Positions 1 through 9,626 of a DNA stretch of 14,903 bases are shown here, piece after piece. Origin of the DNA: an uncultured Clostridia bacterium (GTDB lineage Bacteria > Bacillota > Clostridia > Oscillospirales > Acutalibacteraceae); the NCBI GenBank assembly GCA_946633275.1, contig CAMPAT010000003.1, positions 1 through 14,903 of the forward strand, written 5' to 3'. Numbering within the stretch: the stretch's first letter is position 1; every line of letters begins with the position of its first letter. Under the pieces are notes generated by a model, which saw only the letters and a program-made list of their open reading frames with translations, searched no databases and was not told where the DNA came from. The translations under genes were made by a program, and so were the position numbers.

Positions 1-1484
1 CTGATGTGCGCAAGAGTGATGTTTGACTTTCCGTAGATTATCGACTGCAGGTTGGATGCGTCTGCAGGATAATCGGGTCGCCAAATCCATTGACCGTAGT
101 AGATGCCGCCCTTGAGGTTTTCTTCGGGAAGGTTCTGCATATAGATATCAAAATCGAGCCAGCCCTGAGTGAAGGCATACTTTGATATCTTGACGATTTC
201 GCTCTTGCCGAAACTCGTCTTTACGTACGGGATAAGCTTGTTGATTACTTTAAGAAGCGTTACCGTGTTCGCGTCCTTCGTCTGGTTGAAAATCTCAATA
301 AGGCAGGTTTTCTGCCTGTCGGCTCTCATATTATCTGAATCGAGCTTTCTGATTCTGCAGTATGCGAGCGCCTGCTTGCCGTTAAGCTTCTGCTTACCCG
401 ACTTGCCCTCAAACGTCTGCTCAATTTCAACGTTGCCGTATCGCTTCGGGTGATTGTTAATCTCGTTAATCTCCGCAGTTGTGAGCTCAAGCGTAACGCC
501 GCCGAGCTCGTTAACAATGCTCTCAAAAGAGTCGAAGTTAACTATCGCATAATTATCGATTGAAATCTTGTAAAGATTTTCAAGGCAGGTGATATATGCG
601 TTTATGTCGCCCGTCGACATTGCGCCGTTGATTTTACCGAACTGTCCCGTTTCTGCTTTGCCCTTGTCTGTTTCCCAGTATGCCCAGGCGTCACGGAGAA
701 TTGAGGTCAGCGTAATCTGCTTTGTGTCGATATTAACGCTTACGATAATTGCCGAGTCGGCTCTCGTGCCTTCGTCGAGAATTTCGCTTCCGCGTGTGTC
801 CTCGCCTATGAGGAGAACGTTGAGCACGTGTGATGATTTGCAGGGCTTGCCGTTATAATACCAGTCCTTAATCATATCCTGCAGCGACGCGAGCTCAGTT
901 GCTTCAGTTTCTTCAATCGGGTCGAAGCTTTCTACGAGCGTGTCCATTCCTGTCCATACGCTTTCAGTTGTTGCGACTGTGTTGTCCTTGTTGTTGTCAA
1001 CAAGGTTGTTAATCATCTTGTTTGCAATCGCGTATGCGGCAATTCCTGCGCCGATAACGAGCACGAGTATGACTGCTACTGCAATCGTAATGGTCTTTTT
1101 CGTCTTTGGCGACATTTTTTTCTTCGCTCTTACGGGGATTTCTTCCTCTTCCGGCTCTTCATAAGGCGGAATTTCTTCCTCCTCGCTTATCGCCATAATA
1201 TTTACCATTCCGGCTTCCGCTTCTGCTTCTTCGGCAATCGGTTCCGGCTCAGCCTCCGGTTCAGGTTCCGTCTTCGGTTCAGGTTCCGGTTCGGATATTA
1301 CCTCCGGTTCTTCCTGCACAACGGGCTCTTCCTCCTGCGGCGTTTCCTCGGTTACGGGCTGCGCCGTTTCTTCGGTAGCCTCGGGTGCAGGCTCTTCAGT
1401 CTTGCCGAGCGTTTCGTTTTGCTGTTCTTCTCTTCTTTTCTTTACTTCCGAGAGAATATCATCAATATTGTAATTCTTATCCAA
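1..1484 (-). CDS. LCP-family (LytR-CpsA-Psr) cell-envelope protein, C-terminus cut by window start
   Basis: LCP proteins transfer lipid-linked glycopolymers (teichoic acid, capsule) to peptidoglycan on the outer face of the membrane. About 494 residues are visible and the frame is open to base 1. The start is TTG at 1484, because GAGGAGA (1497-1491) lies 6 nt upstream and no ATG fits. Residues 1-125 form a cytoplasmic arm rich in Glu and Pro, with repeated EPEP runs. A basic RAKKK stretch and a membrane segment (about 131-155) follow, then the extracellular LCP domain. It carries IGEDTRG (D229, R231), TRADS, the LRD motif (R264-D265), and the RIR...RADRQ block (R377, R379, R387, R390) that binds the pyrophosphate of the lipid donor. 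All key arginines are present, so it is probably an active enzyme. It lies 88 bp downstream of gyrA with no terminator between them, so it may be read from the gyrase transcript, from its own promoter, or both. Confidence 0.9.
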   Translation of the reverse strand, partial: MDKNYNIDDILSEVKKRREEQQNETLGKTEEPAPEATEETAQPVTEETPQEEEPVVQEEPEVISEPEPEPKTEPEPEAEPEPIAEEAEAEAGMVNIMAISEEEEIPPYEEPEEEEIPVRAKKKMSPKTKKTITIAVAVILVLVIGAGIAAYAIANKMINNLVDNNKDNTVATTESVWTGMDTLVESFDPIEETEATELASLQDMIKDWYYNGKPCKSSHVLNVLLIGEDTRGSEILDEGTRADSAIIVSVNIDTKQITLTSILRDAWAYWETDKGKAETGQFGKINGAMSTGDINAYITCLENLYKISIDNYAIVNFDSFESIVNELGGVTLELTTAEINEINNHPKRYGNVEIEQTFEGKSGKQKLNGKQALAYCRIRKLDSDNMRADRQKTCLIEIFNQTKDANTVTLLKVINKLIPYVKTSFGKSEIVKISKYAFTQGWLDFDIYMQNLPEENLKGGIYYGQWIWRPDYPADASNLQSIIYGKSNITLAHI

Positions 1485-1541
1485 TATGATTCTCCTCTTT
1501 GCTTATTATGGTTATATTAATAGCCTTTAATCATTGTTACG

Positions 1542-1570
1542 GTTTTAATGCTTAGTGAATATTCTGTAAA
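1542..1570 (-). promoter_or_regulatory. Possible promoter for the LCP gene (weak)
   Basis: Just after the gyrA stop, TTTACA (1570-1565) is followed 17 bp later by TAAAAC (1547-1542), which matches the -10 consensus at four of six positions. The position suits the downstream LCP gene. The -10 is poor, so read-through from gyrA is an equally good explanation. Confidence 0.25.
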
Positions 1571-1572
1571 GA

Positions 1573-4113
1573 TTATTCTTCTGCAGGTGTTTCGTCTCCT
1601 GCAGCTTCAGTAACGTCAACAGCCTCAACAGCTTCAGCATTTTCTGCTGTTTCCTCGGTTTCGTCGAGCTCCTCTTCCTCATATCTGTCTACTATAGAAA
1701 GCGTTGCGAGACGTTCGCCGTCGTTAACTCTCATAACCTTTACGCCCTTGCCGGGACGCTTAACTTCGGAAATCTGGTCAGCGTGTGTACGAATGACGAT
1801 ACCGTCAGTCGTAATCATAATTACGTCGTTTTCATCAGTAACGGGTGCAATCATAGCAACCTTGCCGAACTGCTCCGTGCGGTAGTTAATGAGGCCTTTA
1901 CCTGCTCTCGACTGAACGCGGTAGTCTGAGAATTCGCTCTTTCTGCCGTAGCCCGTCTCGCTCACGGTGAGAAGCTGCGTTCCTTCAACTGAAACAGCAA
2001 AGCCTACGACATAGTCGCCGTCCTTGAGCTGAATAGCTTTTACGCCGCGCGCAGTTCTGCCGATAAGTCTTGCGTCGCTCTCCTTGAAGCAGATTGCCAT
2101 ACCGTCGTGCGTAGCGACGATGAGGTCGCGCTCACCGTCAGTAATGTCAACCCAGCAGAGCTCGTCGCCCTCGTCAAGATTGATTGCGATGATACCGCTC
2201 TTTCTGATATGGTCGTACTGATTGATTGCAGTACGCTTGATGATACCGTTTCGCGTTACCATGCAGAGATAAGCTCTGTCTTCCTCTTTCGGAATCTTAA
2301 CCATAGCCGAAACAGTTTCCTCCTGCTCAAGCGGAAGAAGGTTAACAACGTTCATTCCCTTGCTCGTACGAGAAGCCTCGGGAATCTGATATCCCTTGAG
2401 CTTAAACACCTTGCCCTTGTTGGTGAAAATGAGCACAAAGTCGTGTGTCGAGCAGGTGAACATAGTCTTTGCGTAGTCTTCCTCGCGGCGCGACATACCC
2501 ATAATGCCCTTGCCGCCGCGGTTCTGCGCCTTATAGGTGTCGACCGTCTGGCGCTTCATATATCCGCGCTCGGTGAGAGTGAGGATACAGTCTTCAACGG
2601 GGATTAAGTCCTCGTCGTCAACGTCGCCCGTGAAGGCGGAAATTTCCGTACGTCTTTCGTCGCCGAATTTTTCAGCGATTTCGCGCGATTCTTCTTTAAT
2701 AATCTCGTCGATTCTTGCCTTGTGAGCGAGAATGTCGAGGTAATCCTTAATGCGCGCGTGTAAATCGTCGAGTTCGTTAAGTATTTTTTCAATCTCGAGT
2801 CCTGCGAGCTGTCCGAGACGGTAAGCTACGATTGCGCTTGCCTGCGGGTCGTCAAAGCCGAACTTGTCCATGATAGCCTGCTTTGCCTCTGCCTGTCCGC
2901 CCTTGCAGGCGCGGATTGTTGCTATAACGTCGTCTACGATGTCGATTGCCTTCGCAAGACCTTCCAGGATATGCGCCCTCTCCTGAGCTTTTTTGAGGTC
3001 AAACTCAGTTCTTCTGCGGATAATATCCCTCTGGAATACAATATATTTTTCGAGAATTTCCTTAAGGTTCATTACCTTCGGAACGCCGTCGTCGAGTGCA
3101 AGGAGAATTGTGCCGAAGGTTACCTGCATATCAGTAAGTTTGTAAAGGTTATTAAGTACAACCTGCGCGTTTGCGTCGCGCTTAACTGTTACTTCGATAT
3201 GCATTCCGCGTCTGTCGGAATAGTCCTGAACATCAGCAACGCCTTCAAGTCTCTTCTCTTTAACAAGGTCTGCGATTCTCGTGATAAGGCGTGCCTTGTT
3301 AACGCCGTAAGGAATTTCTGTTACGACAATTTTGAAGCGGTCTCCGCGGGTTTCAACAATTTCTGCGCGAGCGCGAACGTAAATTTTGCCGCGACCCGTT
3401 GCGTATGCTTCGCGGATACCCTTTGCGCCCATAATGATACCTGCCGTCGGGAAGTCGGGACCTTTGATAAACTGCATAAGGTCCTCGAGCTCAGCCTCGG
3501 GGTTATCAATAAGATGGCACATACCCTCGACAACTTCGCGCATATTATGCGGCGGAATGTTCGTCGCCATACCTACTGCGATACCTGAAGAACCGTTTAC
3601 GAGCAGGTTCGGGAATCTTGCAGGAAGTACTGTCGGCTCGTTTTCCGTGTCGTCGAAGTTCGGCGCCCAGTCAACGGTATCCTTTTTGATATCGTCGAGC
3701 ATTTTGAGCGCAGTTTTGCTGAGTCTGCTCTCGGTATAACGGTAAGCAGCCGGCGGGTCGCCGTCGATTGAACCGAAGTTACCGTGACCGTCGACGAGAA
3801 TATGTCTCATCGAGAAGGTCTGAGCAAGTCTTACCATCGCGTCATATACAGAAGCGTCGCCGTGCGGATGATAGTGACCGAGCACGTCGCCGACTGTGGT
3901 GGCGCACTTTCTGTATGGACTTGTCGGGTAAAGATTATTCTTATACATAGCGTAGAGTATGCGTCTGTGAACGGGCTTAAGTCCGTCGCGCACATCAGGC
4001 AGCGCACGCGATACAATAACGCTCATTGAGTAGTCAAGAAACGCCTTGCGAATTTCGCTGCTGATTTCAACATCTACGATTTTTTGATTATCATAACGTA
4101 TTTCTTCGTTCAT
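1573..4113 (-). CDS. gyrA: DNA gyrase subunit A
   Basis: GyrA cuts and rejoins the DNA gate of gyrase, which with GyrB introduces negative supercoils using ATP. The 846-residue protein is full length. The winged-helix breakage domain comes first, with the quinolone-pocket region [10 protein letters not shown] (82-91) and catalytic Tyr126 in AAYRYTESR. The C-terminal DNA-wrapping domain begins near residue 500 and holds the GyrA box QNRGGKG (530-536), which supports GyrA rather than ParC. The last ~40 residues are a Glu-rich acidic tail. The ATG at 4113 has AGGTGA (4123-4118) 4 nt upstream. gyrB lies 71 bp upstream with no terminator, so the two are probably cotranscribed. Two details stand out: Ala87 sits where E. 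coli has Ser83, and the GyrA box has Asn instead of the common second Arg. Confidence 0.99.
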   Translation of the reverse strand: MNEEIRYDNQKIVDVEISSEIRKAFLDYSMSVIVSRALPDVRDGLKPVHRRILYAMYKNNLYPTSPYRKCATTVGDVLGHYHPHGDASVYDAMVRLAQTFSMRHILVDGHGNFGSIDGDPPAAYRYTESRLSKTALKMLDDIKKDTVDWAPNFDDTENEPTVLPARFPNLLVNGSSGIAVGMATNIPPHNMREVVEGMCHLIDNPEAELEDLMQFIKGPDFPTAGIIMGAKGIREAYATGRGKIYVRARAEIVETRGDRFKIVVTEIPYGVNKARLITRIADLVKEKRLEGVADVQDYSDRRGMHIEVTVKRDANAQVVLNNLYKLTDMQVTFGTILLALDDGVPKVMNLKEILEKYIVFQRDIIRRRTEFDLKKAQERAHILEGLAKAIDIVDDVIATIRACKGGQAEAKQAIMDKFGFDDPQASAIVAYRLGQLAGLEIEKILNELDDLHARIKDYLDILAHKARIDEIIKEESREIAEKFGDERRTEISAFTGDVDDEDLIPVEDCILTLTERGYMKRQTVDTYKAQNRGGKGIMGMSRREEDYAKTMFTCSTHDFVLIFTNKGKVFKLKGYQIPEASRTSKGMNVVNLLPLEQEETVSAMVKIPKEEDRAYLCMVTRNGIIKRTAINQYDHIRKSGIIAINLDEGDELCWVDITDGERDLIVATHDGMAICFKESDARLIGRTARGVKAIQLKDGDYVVGFAVSVEGTQLLTVSETGYGRKSEFSDYRVQSRAGKGLINYRTEQFGKVAMIAPVTDENDVIMITTDGIVIRTHADQISEVKRPGKGVKVMRVNDGERLATLSIVDRYEEEELDETEETAENAEAVEAVDVTEAAGDETPAEE

Positions 4114-4184
4114 TAAATCACCTATCCTTTTTGCCTGCCTTGTCAGAAGAAGGCTGTTTGGTTACTCGCTTCGCTCAACAATAA

Positions 4185-6185
<2,001 letters not shown>

Positions 6186-6217
6186 TTATCTCCTTCGATA
6201 ATTCTTAATTTACCTTA

Positions 6218-6451
6218 TTACTTGCTTCGTTTATGAAGCGTGCCTGTATTTATCGGACTTACGTAAACAGCCTCATCTGTAACGATAAAGCTTTTTGGTA
6301 AGTCGTAATTAACGTAAATAATTTTCTTTTCTTTTTCTGCTTTTGAGAGATAATCACGCGTCGCTTTGTTGACAGTTGAGGTATCCATATCAAATATACC
6401 GATTATACCCTTGTCCGTGATTACCGTGTCTTCACCTAAATGTAAATACAT
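6218..6451 (-). CDS. remB: RemB/YaaB-type small DNA-binding regulator (DUF370)
   Basis: This 77-residue protein matches B. subtilis RemB (YaaB) in length, in its opening MYLHLGED, in the GIIGIFDMDT segment, in the central VNYDLPKSFIVT and in the ending TLHKRSK. It occupies the same place as in B. subtilis, between recF and gyrB. RemA and RemB of B. subtilis activate biofilm-matrix genes, and the RemA family binds DNA as oligomers; a similar regulatory role here is inference. Upstream, GAGGA (6468-6464) is 12 nt from the ATG, which is rather far. The 486 bp to the recF stop, normally short, contain the hairpin-rich repeat. I see no good promoter in that gap on this strand, so transcription of remB-gyrB-gyrA may come through the repeat from recF. 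Confidence 0.92.
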   Translation of the reverse strand: MYLHLGEDTVITDKGIIGIFDMDTSTVNKATRDYLSKAEKEKKIIYVNYDLPKSFIVTDEAVYVSPINTGTLHKRSK

Positions 6452-6481
6452 TAATATTATCTATCCTCTATTTATTTATTT

Positions 6482-6928
6482 CCACCATTCTTTCTTACGC
6501 AGAAAGAACGGTGGAGCCAAGAAAGACGCTTAAGGGGGAAGGGACGCTTCGCTTTATTCCCCCTTAAGAATCCCCCGTTTTGGCTCGTGCGTAAAACATC
6601 CTAAGTTCTTCAAAACGCGCGCACAACGCGCACCGCGTTTTGAGGGTGCTGTCCTCGAGGCGTTGTGCGTCAGCGTACGCCGAGAAGCATATTCTTTCTG
6701 TTAGCACGTACCCCCCGGGGTTTCCAAAGGGGTCTGCGACCGAAGTGGAGCCTTACCCCTTTGGTTGCTTTTCGTCCAAACACACTACTCAGTCGAAACA
6801 AATCGCTTGCGATTTGTTATTGACTGCTCCGTGTGTTTCTCCTCTCCCCAAAATGCTTATGCATTTCGGGGACCCCGCTGTACCGTTCTTTCGCAACTCG
6901 AAAGAATGGTAACAAATCATAGGACTCC
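6482..6928. repeat. Hairpin-rich modular repeat element (composite copy)
   Basis: No credible gene lies between remB and recF. On the plus strand the region holds: hairpin H1 (6482-6494 with 6502-6514, 13-bp stem with one mismatch, 7-nt loop); hairpin H2 (6529-6540 with 6557-6568, perfect 12 bp, 16-nt loop) followed by AATCCCCCG; hairpin H3 (CAAAACGCG 6611-6619 with 6634-6642); then an inverted second arm with H2 (CCAAAGGGGT 6724-6733 with 6755-6764), a nested hairpin (6778-6785/6831-6838, 6790-6794/6822-6826 and 6797-6806/6809-6818), a hairpin at 6846-6856/6861-6871, and H1 again (6881-6892 with 6900-6911). The two ends are thus inverted copies of one design. Blocks 6716-6771 and 6881-6928 recur inverted at 14774-14829 and 14719-14766; block 6608-6645 recurs directly at 14858-14895. 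A non-autonomous mobile element (MITE-like) or structured RNA is plausible. No transposase and no clear target duplication are seen. Confidence 0.85.
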
Positions 6929-6937
6929 TTAATTGAT

Positions 6938-8023
6938 TTAAACAATTTTTCCGTTTTCTATATTAAAGGTCTTTCCGCTTTTAAGCCGCAGTATCTGCTC
7001 CTTGTCACAGCAGGTTATGAATACCTGAAGACCTTTAATTCTGTTTAAAATATAATCCTGGCGTTTTTCATCGAGCTCGCTCATCACGTCGTCGAGTAGA
7101 GCAATCGGTTTTTCGCCCGTCATCTGTTCAAGGAGCGCCGCTTCCGCAAGCTTAAGCGCGAGAACGCAGCTTCTCTGCTGCCCCTGCGAGCCGTATTTGC
7201 GCGCTGAGTTGCCATTAATCATTATGTCAATATCGTCGCGGTGAGCGCCTGCCGAAGTAGTTTTATTCTGCATATCCTGAACCTTATTTTGTTCAAGCTG
7301 TGAAATTATGTTATTTTCAATCTCGCTTATTTCGCAGACTTTTTCGGCGGAACCTATATATTTTATTTCTATTTTTTCCTTGCCGGAGCTGATACCGCTG
7401 TAAATATCTTTAACAAAAGGCGTTATTGCCTCAATGTATTTAAGCCGCTGATAGACGATTTTTGCTCCTGTTTTTGCAAGCTCTTTATTCCATATGTAAA
7501 GCATAGAATCCATTTCGGGATGTTTGATTATATCCCGAAGCAGATTGTTACGCTGCATAAGCGCGCGGTTATAATCTCTGAGCAGATTTTTATATCCGCT
7601 TTTGAGCTGACAAAGCGCTGTGTCGATGAATTTTCGCCTTTCGATAGGTCCGTCTTTAATCATACTGAGATGAACGGGCGAAAATATAACTGCCTTAATT
7701 TCATCTCCGAGTGAAACTGCGCTCTGCTTTTTAATACCGTTAATCGTTGCCTCGCGCCTGCCTTTGATAATAAGCTGCGCGTTCTGTTCACGTCCGCCGC
7801 TTGTAAAATCAACTGTAAGCTTAGAATAATCGCAGTTAAATTTGACGAGTTCCTTATCTCTCACTCCGCGGAAGCTCTTTGCTCCCGTGAAGAGATACAG
7901 CGCTTCAATCAGATTGGTTTTACCTTGCGCATTCTCACCCCAGATAATATTAACATCATCAAAAACAGCCGTTAAATCTTCAATATTACGAAAATTCGTG
8001 ATATTTATACTATTTATTTTCAT
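6938..8023 (-). CDS. recF: DNA replication and repair protein RecF
   Basis: RecF is an SMC-like ABC ATPase that recognises single-strand gaps and, with RecO and RecR, helps load RecA. The 361 residues are of normal length. Walker A is GENAQGKT (29-36), the ABC signature is GSQGQQRS (278-285), and Walker B is [12 protein letters not shown] (307-318). The motif AHRDD (260-264) is also typical. There is no coiled-coil arm, as expected for RecF. The ATG at 8023 lies inside the end of yaaA (14-bp overlap) and no strong ribosome-binding site precedes it, which points to translational coupling. Only 9 bp separate the stop codon from the hairpin-rich repeat downstream. Confidence 0.98.
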   Translation of the reverse strand: MKINSINITNFRNIEDLTAVFDDVNIIWGENAQGKTNLIEALYLFTGAKSFRGVRDKELVKFNCDYSKLTVDFTSGGREQNAQLIIKGRREATINGIKKQSAVSLGDEIKAVIFSPVHLSMIKDGPIERRKFIDTALCQLKSGYKNLLRDYNRALMQRNNLLRDIIKHPEMDSMLYIWNKELAKTGAKIVYQRLKYIEAITPFVKDIYSGISSGKEKIEIKYIGSAEKVCEISEIENNIISQLEQNKVQDMQNKTTSAGAHRDDIDIMINGNSARKYGSQGQQRSCVLALKLAEAALLEQMTGEKPIALLDDVMSELDEKRQDYILNRIKGLQVFITCCDKEQILRLKSGKTFNIENGKIV

Positions 8024-8261
8024 TTACTATCTGATAATCCGTTGAAAACGCTGACACAACGTCGCCGTCACGCAGTTTTTTACCTCTTGCGGTACAAACC
8101 TCGCCGTTAACGCGGATAATTCCGTCCTGTATGAATTCTTTTGCCTGTCCGCCGGTTTCGCTGATACCTTTGAATTTTAAGAACGACTGAAGCTGTATAA
8201 AATCTGTATTAATCTTTACAACTTCTTTTTTATGTTCTTTGACTTTAACATTAATTTTCAT
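8010..8261 (-). CDS. yaaA: S4-domain RNA-binding protein YaaA
   Basis: This 83-residue protein has an S4 fold over roughly residues 22-75, including [20 protein letters not shown] and the loop [20 protein letters not shown], typical of small S4 RNA-binding proteins. The gene always found between dnaN and recF in many Firmicutes is this family (YaaA, also called RlbA); its precise role is not well established, and ribosome- or RNA-related work is the usual suggestion. The start overlaps the end of dnaN by 11 bp and the end overlaps recF by 14 bp. Only a weak GAGG (8273-8270) precedes the ATG. The three genes are therefore likely translated as a coupled unit. Confidence 0.95.
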   Translation of the reverse strand: MKINVKVKEHKKEVVKINTDFIQLQSFLKFKGISETGGQAKEFIQDGIIRVNGEVCTARGKKLRDGDVVSAFSTDYQIVNENK

Positions 8262-9363
8262 TTCTGAGCCTCATCGGGAGAACTAAGAAGAGGAAGCTGT
8301 CGCCGTTAATAGGCATAATCTTAACAGGACTTACGGGACCTGCAAGCTCAATTCTTACCTCGTCTGTGTCAGAAGCGTTAAGAGCGTCGAGCATAAATTT
8401 TGAGTTAAAGCCTATTTCAACTCTTTCGCCTGATGTGTTGGCGTGAGTGTAATCAACAAATCTGCCGAGGCTTGATACTGTTGAAACTCTCATCTGGTCG
8501 CCGTCAAACATACATCTGATAGGATTCTTCTGATTATTTTCAATTACGGGCAGCGTACGCTGAATGCAGTTAATCGCGTCGTTTGTATTGATTAGTACTG
8601 TTGTTGTAATAACCTGCGGCAGCGCGCTTCTGTAATCTAAGAATTCTCCGTCGAGAAGTCGGCTGATGATTGAATAATTACCGATTTCAAATACAATGTG
8701 TCTCTTACCTACGCTTGCATTAATCTCTTTTTCATCATCTCCGTCGAGGAGCTTGATGAGCTCTCTTATTGTTTTCTTCGGTACGATGAATTCAAGGTCT
8801 TCGCCGATATAACTGCTTTTCTCTTTTCTGATAGCGAGGCGGAAACCGTCAACGCCAATCATTGTAAAAGTATCGTTATTAAAAATAAATTTAAGTCCTG
8901 TGTAAACGGGCTTGCTGCTTTCGCTGTCCGCAACTGCAAAAATTGTCTGATTAACCATTGAATGAAATACATTCTGATTAAATGTGAGATTTTCGCCGTT
9001 ATTGACTGACGGAAGCTCAGGATAATCGTTTGCGTCAATGCCTGTGATGTTATACTGCGCTGCGCCGCTTACGATTGAAACGGAGGTTCCGTTTGTTTCA
9101 ATCGTTACGTATTCGTCAGCGAGCTTGTTAACAATATCGCTGAAAACTTTTGCGTTAATTACGATATCGCCTGCCTCAACGACATCAACGCTCAGTATTG
9201 TATTAATTCCGAATTCAAAATCGTATCCCGTGAGACTCAGCGTATCTGAGCCGCACTCCATAAGAATACCCTCGATTGTGGGAATAGTAACCTTTGTGCT
9301 GACTGCTCTCATAACATTATTGCAGGCAACGGCTAATTCTTTAGTGTTACAGGTAAATTTCAT
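8251..9363 (-). CDS. dnaN: DNA polymerase III beta subunit (sliding clamp)
   Basis: DnaN forms the dimeric ring that holds the replicative polymerase on DNA and acts as a docking site for repair proteins. At 370 residues it has the normal three-domain length. Family features seen are the opening [10 protein letters not shown], the early [17 protein letters not shown] segment, TGLKFIF followed by GVDGFRLA in the middle, RCMFDG later on, and the C-terminal LFLVLPMRL that lines the partner-binding pocket. Three extra residues (NEN) follow the usual end. AAAGGA (9377-9372) lies 8 nt before the ATG. It follows dnaA across the putative origin and overlaps yaaA. Confidence 0.98.
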   Translation of the reverse strand: MKFTCNTKELAVACNNVMRAVSTKVTIPTIEGILMECGSDTLSLTGYDFEFGINTILSVDVVEAGDIVINAKVFSDIVNKLADEYVTIETNGTSVSIVSGAAQYNITGIDANDYPELPSVNNGENLTFNQNVFHSMVNQTIFAVADSESSKPVYTGLKFIFNNDTFTMIGVDGFRLAIRKEKSSYIGEDLEFIVPKKTIRELIKLLDGDDEKEINASVGKRHIVFEIGNYSIISRLLDGEFLDYRSALPQVITTTVLINTNDAINCIQRTLPVIENNQKNPIRCMFDGDQMRVSTVSSLGRFVDYTHANTSGERVEIGFNSKFMLDALNASDTDEVRIELAGPVSPVKIMPINGDSFLFLVLPMRLRNEN

Positions 9364-9626
9364 TTTAACAATCCTTTCCGTGCTGAATACCCGGATTTTA
9401 TCAATATTCCTGATATTCGTATCATCATATTATTATCTCTTAGTCTTAGTAGTATAAGCGGTGCAAAATGTTCAAAACTTATTCAAAGCGGTATATAGTC
9501 CCTTTTTCAGTATCAACAATTAAAAATAAAAAATGTTGAAAAATTGTTGATGTTGTTTAAAAAAACAGTTTTAAACATAAGGTGTTGAAAATTTAATTGT
9601 TGAAAACTAAAAAAATGTTGAAAATT
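9364..9626. other. dnaA-dnaN spacer, candidate replication origin (oriC)
   Basis: This 263-bp non-coding stretch holds the only cluster of DnaA-box-like repeats in the window, next to very AT-rich DNA (about 9520-9600) that could unwind. It lies near the point where gene direction diverges, with dnaA-dnaN-gyrBA leaving leftward and the folate genes rightward. A short direct repeat AAGCGGT occurs at 9456-9462 and 9486-9492, and TGTTCAAAA at 9469-9477 resembles a degenerate box. The other candidate, the spacer upstream of dnaA, has no such boxes. Confidence 0.7.
9534..9624 (+). promoter_or_regulatory. Cluster of non-canonical DnaA boxes (TGTTGAAAA)
   Basis: Four exact copies of TGTTGAAAA lie at 9534-9542, 9583-9591, 9598-9606 and 9616-9624, all in the same orientation. 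The motif matches seven of nine positions of TGTGGATAA, the complement of the E. coli box TTATCCACA. Weaker relatives are TGTTGATGT (9545-9553) and, on the other strand, GTATCAACA (9510-9518). The three rightmost copies start 15 and 18 bp apart and end directly at the dnaA stop codon. Binding by DnaA is inferred from the position and similarity. Confidence 0.72.

Noticed and set aside
2971..3588. Long open frames (up to 205 codons) antisense to gyrA
   Set aside because: They mirror the codon pattern of gyrA, show no recognisable protein features and lack start signals.
4114..4184. A terminator between gyrB and gyrA
   Set aside because: No stable stem with a T-run is seen in these 71 bp.
6529..6568. 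H2 hairpins of the repeat as intrinsic terminators
   Set aside because: The stems are strong but no T-run follows on either strand.
6640..6912. A 90-codon open frame on the plus strand between remB and recF
   Set aside because: It lies entirely within the hairpin-rich repeat, has no ribosome-binding site, and its reading frame simply follows the stems.
9534..9624. TGTTGAAAA copies as a CRISPR-like array
   Set aside because: The units are only 9 bp with irregular, non-unique AT-rich gaps, and no cas genes are present.
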